From Aminobacter anthyllidis (GTDB lineage Bacteria > Pseudomonadota > Alphaproteobacteria > Rhizobiales > Rhizobiaceae), in the NCBI RefSeq assembly GCF_018555685.1, contig NZ_JAFLWW010000002.1, positions 806,001-870,000 on the forward strand: 64,000 nt of DNA. The letters are read 5' to 3'. The notes below the pieces were generated by a model. The model had not been told where the DNA came from. It did no database searches and worked only from the letters and a program-made list of their open reading frames with translations. The first letter of the stretch is position 1, and every line of letters begins with the position of its first letter. Shown in pieces: positions 58,331 to 64,000 of this stretch. The translations under genes and the position numbers were made by a program.

Positions 58331-60259
58331 ATGAACTATTTCGACGGCAAGGCTTTCAGCCGGGACTGGACATCCCATCACATTCCCGTCTGGGAACAGC
58401 TGCTGCGCGAGCGCGCGCACGAGCCTTTGCGGGTTCTGGAAGTCGGCTCGTTCGAAGGCCGCTCGGCCCTGTTTTTCCTGCAGTTCCTGCCGAACTGCCA
58501 TCTCACCTGCATCGACACTTTCGAAGGCAGCGTCGAACACAGGACGGCCGGCTCGCGCCACCACACCAAAATGGCCGAAGTGGAGGCGCGTTTCGACGCC
58601 AACACGCTGCCCTTCGCCCATCGGCTCGAAAAGCTGAAGGCCTTCTCGATCGAGGCGCTGTCGGAACTGCAGCGCGCATCGCGCCGCTTCGACATCGTCT
58701 ATGTCGACGGCGACCATCACGCCGCCTCGGCCTTCACCGACGCCCAGCAAAGCTGGGATCTGCTCGCAACAGGCGGGGTCATGATCCTCGACGACTACCT
58801 GTGGCAGCCCACCAAACCCGCCCCCGAGCGGCCCAAGGCCGGCATCGACGCCTTTCTCCAGGCCAGATCAGGAGAGTACGAGATCCTGCACCAAGACTAT
58901 CAGGTCATCATCCGGAAGTCGTGGAGGCCATCCCAACACGCGGCGGCGTCCGATCTCACCATCGGCGGGCGCAGCATCGCCGAGTTTTCGGGCGGCTCGA
59001 TCAAGCCGCCGCTGGTCAGCTTCGTCGTCATCAACTGGAATTATGCCCGCTACGTCGGCGTCACGATCGACTCCATCAAAAGGCAGGACTATCCGCATTT
59101 CGAATGCCTGGTCATCAACAACGGCTCGACCGACGACAGCGCCGAGGTGATCGCCAGGCATGTCGCTGGCGACAGCCGGTTCACGGTCGCAAACCTGCCG
59201 GAAAACCTGGGCCAGCTCGGCGCTGCCTTCTGGTCACTGGACAGGATCAAGGGCGGGTTCGTCACCTTCGTCGACGCCGACGACGTCCTGTTCGATAATT
59301 ACGCCTCGATGCATGTCCAGGCTCATCTGGCGCTGCCGCAGAGCGTTGCCTTCACGTCCTCGAGCGTCGCGGAGACGGACGCGCGCGGAAACATCCTGGC
59401 CAGCGGCAGCGTCGCCGGCAGCCAGGGCCAGACGCGAAATCTGCACGCCCAAGACTCCGTCCTGCGCCTGCCGACCGTCTCGCATGAGGACTTCCAGCAG
59501 CTCTCCGCGCGAACCGCACTCGTCCCGAAGTCGGCAAGCGGCTGGCATTGGAACCCCGGCACGGCAAACATGTACCGAGCATCTCACCTGCGGCTTGTCC
59601 GGCGCGGTGGCGAAGCCAGGTACATGCGCTCGGCGGACGGCTACTTCAACTTCATGTGCCATGGATTTGGCGGCAGCGCGCTCATCGACATCGTCCTGTC
59701 TGGCTACAGGCTGCATGGCGAAAACGCCTTCTCGAACCATGAAAGCTCGCCCTCGCTGCGGTCCGGAACACCGGAATACTATCGGCTCGCCCAGGAAGCG
59801 ACGCTGACCGACATCGATTTTCTCCTGGCCAACGCAGGCAGATATGTCTGGATTCTCGATGGCGGCTTCTGGTCGGTGCTGGACCTCATCACCCGCGAAA
59901 CGCCCAAGCGGCTGCGCCGGTTCTATTGCGACCCAAGAGTGTTCGAGATCTTCCTGGCCAACGCGCCAAAACTCGCGGCCGAGTTTCGCTCGCGCGTCTT
60001 CTGCCGCGAAATCCTCGCCCGCTATTCCGGCAGCCAGGCCCGCAAGATCCTGCGTGCCGGCTTCGGCGGCAAGCTCAAACCGCGTGCCTATGGCGAGATG
60101 GCGCTGTCCTGGCTACGGCGAGCACGCTCGATGATGCGGAAACGCAATAGCCAGCAGCCCGTCGGCCGCCATCTCCTCTTTCATACCAGCATCTGGGAAG
60201 GGGGAAATCGGGCATATCGGGCACATTCGTCCGGTCCAGCTGGTTGGGAAATGTTGTAG
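58331..60259 (+). CDS. Methyltransferase-glycosyltransferase (GT2) fusion
   Basis: A 642-residue protein. Residues 1-~190 are a class I SAM methyltransferase ([46 protein letters not shown]). Residues ~230-470 are a family-2 glycosyltransferase ([33 protein letters not shown], and the DxD-type VDADDVLF). The C-terminal part (~480-640) is not assigned. The last ~60 residues lie antisense to the FkbM gene and may not be native; the original stop may have been lost. A role in decorating a surface polysaccharide is inferred. Confidence 0.85.
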   Translation: MNYFDGKAFSRDWTSHHIPVWEQLLRERAHEPLRVLEVGSFEGRSALFFLQFLPNCHLTCIDTFEGSVEHRTAGSRHHTKMAEVEARFDANTLPFAHRLEKLKAFSIEALSELQRASRRFDIVYVDGDHHAASAFTDAQQSWDLLATGGVMILDDYLWQPTKPAPERPKAGIDAFLQARSGEYEILHQDYQVIIRKSWRPSQHAAASDLTIGGRSIAEFSGGSIKPPLVSFVVINWNYARYVGVTIDSIKRQDYPHFECLVINNGSTDDSAEVIARHVAGDSRFTVANLPENLGQLGAAFWSLDRIKGGFVTFVDADDVLFDNYASMHVQAHLALPQSVAFTSSSVAETDARGNILASGSVAGSQGQTRNLHAQDSVLRLPTVSHEDFQQLSARTALVPKSASGWHWNPGTANMYRASHLRLVRRGGEARYMRSADGYFNFMCHGFGGSALIDIVLSGYRLHGENAFSNHESSPSLRSGTPEYYRLAQEATLTDIDFLLANAGRYVWILDGGFWSVLDLITRETPKRLRRFYCDPRVFEIFLANAPKLAAEFRSRVFCREILARYSGSQARKILRAGFGGKLKPRAYGEMALSWLRRARSMMRKRNSQQPVGRHLLFHTSIWEGGNRAYRAHSSGPAGWEML

Positions 60260-60992
60260 CTGGACGCCTCACGCCAATCCTGTCCTTTCGCAGAAAGGTA
60301 AACTCCATTGCGGGAGGGACATCGATTCCGCCACATGTCAGTACTTTCGATCCATTGTTCGGATGAATATGGACGACATCAAAATTCTTAAGTATTTTTT
60401 GAAACACGCCATTGATTGCCTTGAACCCCATCGTATTAAACAACGCATCAAGCCGATGAAATTCGACAACAATTATTCTGAACCTCGCAAGCAATGATTC
60501 ATCGGCTACAATAAGGCTCTCATATTCCGCACCTTCGATGTCCATCTGCAAGACCAGATCACCATCGTCGGAACCAACGCTGGACTCTACCCACTCCTTC
60601 AGCGTCATGAAGACGTCGTTGCTTTCTGGGCCAATAAACTTCTTGGTGAAGGCAATCGCTTCGCTCTCGATTGGCGCATCGACAACCGAATAGTCAGCCA
60701 AGAAGCATTTGATGCCCTTGGTAATCAAATGTTCCTCGAAGGAGGCAGTCGTTGAAACACCGGGTGAAAAACAATACTTCACGCCCTCAAGGTCATCCGG
60801 AATCAAATAACCTCCATCACCGTTGCCGCCAATGCGAATGAGTGGCCGATCCGTCGAGACAGGATGAACCAGCTTAAGAAAATCGGCAACGGCGGCCAGT
60901 TGACTGCTCCGCACTTTCTCCAATCGATACCGCAACGATCGCAACAACAGCGATTTCAGTTTCCAACCCACGTCTTCTCCCCCGGTCCGCAT
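60075..60992 (-). CDS. FkbM-family methyltransferase, lower GC than its neighbours
   Basis: A 305-residue frame. The FkbM/Methyltransf_21 core is clear: LIRIGGNGDGGYLIPDD, CFSPGVSTTASFEEHL, LVLQMDIEGAEYESLIVADE, IIVVEFHRLDALF. ATG 60992 or GTG 60971 (GGGGGAG upstream) may be the start. Codon choice is visibly more A/T-rich than in flanking genes, a sign of transfer. The final ~65 residues (after FPLPRCWYE) overlap the 3' end of the convergent fusion gene by 185 bases and look like readthrough past a lost stop. Confidence 0.82.
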   Translation of the reverse strand: MRTGGEDVGWKLKSLLLRSLRYRLEKVRSSQLAAVADFLKLVHPVSTDRPLIRIGGNGDGGYLIPDDLEGVKYCFSPGVSTTASFEEHLITKGIKCFLADYSVVDAPIESEAIAFTKKFIGPESNDVFMTLKEWVESSVGSDDGDLVLQMDIEGAEYESLIVADESLLARFRIIVVEFHRLDALFNTMGFKAINGVFQKILKNFDVVHIHPNNGSKVLTCGGIDVPPAMEFTFLRKDRIGVRRPATTFPNQLDRTNVPDMPDFPLPRCWYERGDGGRRAAGYCVSASSSVLAVARTAPSRHRHAV

Positions 60993-61106
60993 GCAATGTT
61001 CATGTCAGTTTCAGTGCGCCCATCCCGGAGGTGCAGCGGATAGCAGAGCAAGACACCATGTTTCCCGATTGCCGTTCAGCAACGCTGATGCTAACCAAGT
61101 GCCCGC

Positions 61107-61180
61107 GCGGGTATGATGTAATGGTAGCCTGTCAGCTTCCCAAGCTGAACGCGCGGGTTCGATTCCCGCTACCCGCTCCA
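61107..61180 (+). tRNA. tRNA-Gly (anticodon CCC)
   Basis: Full cloverleaf: acceptor GCGGGTA (61107-61113) with TACCCGC (61170-61176), D-arm with AATGGT, anticodon arm TCAGC-TTCCCAA-GCTGA giving anticodon CCC, T-arm GCGGG-TTCGATT-CCCGC, discriminator T and encoded CCA at 61178-61180. It reads GGG codons. Confidence 0.95.
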
Positions 61181-61288
61181 ATCCCCCCTCAAACGACCTT
61201 GCACAACTGAGATCACCTGAGGCGACGCTTCTTTGTTCGGGGGCCACGACGTCAGCCCGGCAGCGAACGACTGCCCCTGAAACGAAAG

Positions 61289-61311
61289 GCCGGCCGCAAG
61301 ACGCGCCCGGC
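61289..61311 (-). terminator. Likely terminator of the amino-acid binding-protein gene
   Basis: GCCGGCCGC (61289-61297) pairs with GCGCCCGGC (61303-61311) apart from one mismatch. On the minus strand it is followed by CTTTCGTTT. It lies 20 bases past the stop at 61332. Confidence 0.5.
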
Positions 61312-61331
61312 CCGGTTGTCAGTCTTAATCC

Positions 61332-62114
61332 TCAATCAGCGCCGTAGATATCGAAGTCGAAATACTTGGCGTTGATCTTGGCGTAGGTGCCGTCCTTGAC
61401 GATGGCGTCGATGGCCGCGTTGAGCTTGTCGCGCAAGGCTGCGTTTTCCAGGTTCACGGCGATGCCGGTCTCGGACTCGGTGCCTTTGAGATCGCCGATC
61501 ATCTTGCAGCAATCCTGCCCGGTGGTCTTCATCCAGTCGACGAGCACGAACTTGTCGGCGACGACCGCATCGAGCCGGCCGTTGGTGAGGTCAGCCACGG
61601 CCTCGTCCTGCGTCGGGTAGAGCTTCACCTCGGCGCCGGCCTTGGCGTAGTGGTCCTCGGCATAGATGCTCTGCGTGGTCGATGCCTGGGCGCCCACCGT
61701 CTTGCCCTTCAGCGCGTCGGGCTCCGGCGAGGTCAACTCGGAGGTCTTTGCCGCGATCAGCGCCAGCGGCGTGGTGTAGTATTTGTCGGTGAACAGCACC
61801 TGCTTCTTGCGCTCCTCGGTGATGGTCATCGAGGCAACGACGGCGTCGAATTTCTTGCCCTGCAGGGCCGGAATGATGCCGTCCCAATCCTGGGCGGCGA
61901 TCTCGCACTCGACCTTCATCTGCGTGCACAGCGCGTTGGCGATATCGACGTCGAAGCCGATGAGCTTGCCGTCGGCGGTCAGGCTGTTGAAGGGCGGGTA
62001 GGCGCCTTCGGTGGCGATCTTGAGCTTTGCCGCGTCCTGCGCCCAGGCGCCGCCGGCAGCCGACAACAGCGCTGCGAGCGACGCAGCGCAAGCGAACTTC
62101 CACGAAATCTGCAT
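61332..62114 (-). CDS. Amino-acid ABC transporter substrate-binding protein (Lys/Arg/Orn type)
   Basis: A 260-residue secreted protein. ATG 62114 follows GGAGAGG and begins a signal peptide (ISWKFACAASLAALLSAAGGAWA). The mature fold is that of the lysine/arginine/ornithine or histidine binding proteins (LKIATEGAYPPFNSLTADGKLIGFDVDIANAL, QDWDGIIPALQGKKFDAVVASMTITEERKKQVLFTDKYY). No permease or ATPase adjoins it, so it either works with a transporter elsewhere or is an orphan receptor. Ligand inferred from fold only. Confidence 0.9.
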   Translation of the reverse strand: MQISWKFACAASLAALLSAAGGAWAQDAAKLKIATEGAYPPFNSLTADGKLIGFDVDIANALCTQMKVECEIAAQDWDGIIPALQGKKFDAVVASMTITEERKKQVLFTDKYYTTPLALIAAKTSELTSPEPDALKGKTVGAQASTTQSIYAEDHYAKAGAEVKLYPTQDEAVADLTNGRLDAVVADKFVLVDWMKTTGQDCCKMIGDLKGTESETGIAVNLENAALRDKLNAAIDAIVKDGTYAKINAKYFDFDIYGAD

Positions 62115-62221
62115 GATCCTCTCCATTTGCCAGGCGCCCTTATCCGAGCGTCCTGGCTCCAGCCAAGCACAGCGGCTTGAAATGGACAAGCAGACTAAGG
62201 TTGGCGCACCGTGACGTAGGG

Positions 62222-63310
62222 TCAGTCCATGCGGAAATGCTTGGAGAGCTTTAGCCCCTGGGCCTGGTAGTTGGAGCCGAGATCGGTGCCGTAGAGCGCC
62301 TTCGGGCGCGCCAGCATGCGCTCGTAGACAAGGCGGCCGACGACCTGGCCGTGCTCCAGGATGAAGGGCACTTCGTGGCTGCGCACTTCGAGTACGGCGC
62401 GGCTGCCGGTGCCACCAGCACTGGAGTGGCCGAAGCCGGGATCGAAGAAGCCGGCATAGTGGACACGGAATTCGCCGACCAGCGGGTCGAACGGCGTCAT
62501 CTCGGCGGCGTAGAGCGGCGGCACGTGCACAGCCTCGCGCGACACAAGGATGTAGAATTCGTCCGGGTCGAGCACCAGTTCCTCGGCGCCGTGATTGTAG
62601 ATCGGCTCCCAGAAATCGACGACCTTCTGGGCCGCGCGCTTGTCGACGTCGACGAGGCCCGTGTGGTGCTTGCCGCGATAGCCGACGATGCTGCCCACTT
62701 CGCCAGCCAGGTCGATGGACAACGCGATGCCGCCGCCCGAGATATTGGGCGGATCAATGGCGACCAGACGGTCGGACACATGCAGCGCGTTGAGCTCCGT
62801 CTCCGACAGCAGCGCATTGCCCTTGCGGAAGCGGATCTGCGACAGGCGCGACCCCTTGCGCGCGACGATCGGAAAGGTGCGCGGGCTGACTTCGAGATAG
62901 AGCGGGCCGTTGTAGCCGGCCGGGATCTTGTCGAACTCCTGGCCGCGGTCGGTCATCACGCGGGTGAAGATATCGAGGCGGCCGGTCGAGCTCTTCGGGT
63001 TGGCCGAGGCCGAAATCTCGGCCGGCAGCGCAAGGCTCTCCAACAGCGGCACGATGTAGACACAGCCCGTTTCCAGCACCGCGCCGTTTGTCAGGTCGAT
63101 CTCGTGCAGCTTGAGCCGGTCGAGCTTTTCCGACACCAGCGAATTGGGTCCCGGCAGGAAGCTGGCGCGGGTGCGGAATGCGGTCGCGCCCAGCCTGAGA
63201 TCCAGGCTCGCCGGCTGGATCTGGTCGACATCGAGCGGCGGCGCCTTGAGCGCGCCAGATGCGAACAGGGCCGCGATATCCTGATCCGGAAGAATGCCCG
63301 ACTGCCGCAA
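62222..63310 (-). CDS. dcd: 2'-deoxycytidine 5'-triphosphate deaminase
   Basis: A 362-residue enzyme of the long alphaproteobacterial DCD family (about twice the length of E. coli Dcd). TTG 63310 is preferred because GAGGAG lies 8 bases upstream and gives MRQSGILPDQDI; GTG 63319 is the alternative. Motifs: PASLDLRLGATAFR, SANPKSSTGRLDIFTRVMTDRG, GYNGPLYLEVSPRTFPI, SQIRFRKG. It makes dUTP for thymidylate synthesis. Divergent from metZ. Confidence 0.92.
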   Translation of the reverse strand: MRQSGILPDQDIAALFASGALKAPPLDVDQIQPASLDLRLGATAFRTRASFLPGPNSLVSEKLDRLKLHEIDLTNGAVLETGCVYIVPLLESLALPAEISASANPKSSTGRLDIFTRVMTDRGQEFDKIPAGYNGPLYLEVSPRTFPIVARKGSRLSQIRFRKGNALLSETELNALHVSDRLVAIDPPNISGGGIALSIDLAGEVGSIVGYRGKHHTGLVDVDKRAAQKVVDFWEPIYNHGAEELVLDPDEFYILVSREAVHVPPLYAAEMTPFDPLVGEFRVHYAGFFDPGFGHSSAGGTGSRAVLEVRSHEVPFILEHGQVVGRLVYERMLARPKALYGTDLGSNYQAQGLKLSKHFRMD

Positions 63311-63458
63311 TTGCCTCACTCCTCTACAGCGCCAAGAGCCCGAATGGCGAGCCGAGGCGGCTGGATCCCGACCGTTTTCGGGGTCTTGTGCGTGGCCCAA
63401 AACGTTTAGTCGTCCGCGCAATTGACGCAAGCAGGCTGCGGGTCTAAAGGACATTTAT

Positions 63459-63513
63459 CCCGTGGTGATTTGGCCGGTCGGCTTGCAGCCACGTTAAACA
63501 AGTCGCTAAAGGG
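63459..63513 (+). promoter_or_regulatory. SAM-II riboswitch
   Basis: The segment carries the compact SAM-II (metA motif) pattern: CGTGGTGATTTGGCCGG, then GCTTGCAGCCACG whose GCCACG pairs back to CGTGG, an A-rich stretch TTAAACAAG, and the 3' CGCTAAAGGG that forms the pseudoknot. It precedes metZ, a usual SAM-II target in alphaproteobacteria. Confidence 0.9.
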
Positions 63514-63524
63514 CCGCGTTGTGG

Positions 63525-63556
63525 ACCGGTTGCGACTTTTCGCGGCCGGTTTTTTT
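63525..63556 (+). terminator. Attenuator-type terminator after the SAM-II riboswitch
   Basis: ACCGGTTGCGA (63525-63535) pairs with TCGCGGCCGGT (63540-63550), with two G-T wobbles, then six T. It lies between the riboswitch and the metZ ATG, so premature termination when SAM is abundant is the likely mechanism. Confidence 0.85.
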
Positions 63557-63572
63557 GTATTTGGATTTGGCT

Positions 63573-64000
63573 ATGAGCTCTGAAAAGCAGCGTAACTGGA
63601 AACCCCAGACCACCCTCGTCCATGGCGGCACCCTCCGCTCCGGCTTCGGCGAAACCTCGGAATCGATTTTCCTCACCCAGGGCTATGTCTATGACAGCGC
63701 CGAAAGTGCCGAGGCCCGCTTCAAGGGCGAGAGCCCGGGTTTCATCTATTCGCGCTACGCCAATCCTACCGTCGACATGTTCGAAAAGCGCATGTGCGCG
63801 CTCGAAGGCGCTGAAGACGCGCGTGCCACTGCTTCCGGCATGGCTGCGGTCACGGCCGCGATCCTGTGCGGTCTCAAGGCCGGCGACCATATCGTTGCCG
63901 CCCGCGCTTTGTTCGGCTCCTGCCGCTGGGTCGTCGAGACGCTGGCGCCGAAATACGGCATCGAGGCGACGCTGGTCGACGGCACGCTGATCGAGAACTG
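63573..64000 (+). CDS. metZ: O-succinylhomoserine sulfhydrylase, 3' end outside the window
   Basis: The first 142 residues of a Cys/Met-metabolism PLP enzyme (fold-type I). They read TTLVHGGTLRSGFGETSESIFLTQGYVYDSAE, then YSRYANPTVDMFEKRMCALEGAEDARATASGMAAV, the substrate and PLP-phosphate regions of MetZ. The PLP lysine lies beyond the window edge. MetZ converts O-succinylhomoserine and sulfide to homocysteine. Control by the upstream SAM-II riboswitch supports the methionine role. Confidence 0.92.
   Translation, partial: MSSEKQRNWKPQTTLVHGGTLRSGFGETSESIFLTQGYVYDSAESAEARFKGESPGFIYSRYANPTVDMFEKRMCALEGAEDARATASGMAAVTAAILCGLKAGDHIVAARALFGSCRWVVETLAPKYGIEATLVDGTLIEN

Noticed and set aside
1-64000. 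CRISPR array
   Set aside because: No regularly spaced direct repeats were seen; the only tandem repeat is the two-copy unit at 46178-46219.

Overview
The window is a high-GC alphaproteobacterial chromosome segment, most like a Mesorhizobium/Aminobacter-type rhizobial relative (Phyllobacteriaceae). This is inferred from codon use, a C4-pathway 5-aminolevulinate synthase, a SAM-II riboswitch before metZ, FixK/FNR-type boxes and rhizobial protein families (DUF6074, DUF6460). No species can be named from the sequence alone.

Region 1 (1-7354) is the right end of an integrated element. It holds a HigA-type antitoxin cut by the window edge, a ParB-like protein, and a leftward eight-gene operon in which every junction overlaps by 1-4 bases. 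That operon includes an AlpA-like HTH protein, a winged-helix protein, a PC4-like protein and a DUF6074-like protein. Divergent from it are a ribbon-helix-helix protein and a tyrosine recombinase. The element ends at a 50-base copy of the 3' end of tRNA-Phe, so the intact tRNA should lie left of the window.

Region 2 (7.7-10.8 kb) has a GGDEF-EAL protein, a 37-residue membrane protein behind a perfect FNR/FixK box, and a DUF4239 membrane protein.

Region 3 (10.9-28.5 kb) is a methylated-amine catabolic locus. It contains TMAO demethylase (tdm), a GntR regulator, a LivJ/AmiC-fold binding protein without a signal peptide, trimethylamine monooxygenase (tmm), a LuxR regulator with a degenerate receiver, an APC permease plus a wrecked second copy, folD, fhs, an aminomethyltransferase with the three-gene dimethylamine monooxygenase set, and an XRE-cupin regulator. 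Together they would convert TMA to TMAO, dimethylamine and methylamine, with the released C1 units passed to tetrahydrofolate, FolD and formate-THF ligase. Genes for monomethylamine (gmaS, mgs, mgd) and the TmoXWV importer are not in the window.

Region 4 (28.8-36.4 kb) has a secreted unknown, a sugar kinase, an IclR-RidA-amino-acid ABC transporter cluster divergent from a D-threonine-aldolase/D-serine-dehydratase-like enzyme, and a universal stress protein. Region 5 (36.5-40.2 kb) is a BtuCD-type ABC transporter with a molbindin and trmO, preceded by two ModE-like boxes, so molybdate or tungstate uptake is the likely role. Region 6 (40.2-43.3 kb) pairs a D-amino-acid dehydrogenase with an unusual fusion of an alanine/ornithine-racemase domain to an arginase-fold domain that has lost its metal ligands.

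Region 7 (43.5-64 kb) is mostly housekeeping: galE, hemA behind an FNR/FixK box, a palindromic repeat element, an aminotransferase, mscL, a symporter-kinase-receiver hybrid with a NarL regulator, DUF952-pyrD, a MATE exporter, an HDAC-like deacetylase, a UDP-glucuronate-decarboxylase-like epimerase, a methyltransferase-glycosyltransferase fusion overlapping a lower-GC FkbM gene, tRNA-Gly(CCC), an amino-acid binding protein, dcd, and SAM-II-controlled metZ cut by the right edge.

The most novel points are a possible AmiC/AmiR-like sensor pair for methylated amines and the racemase-pseudoarginase fusion.
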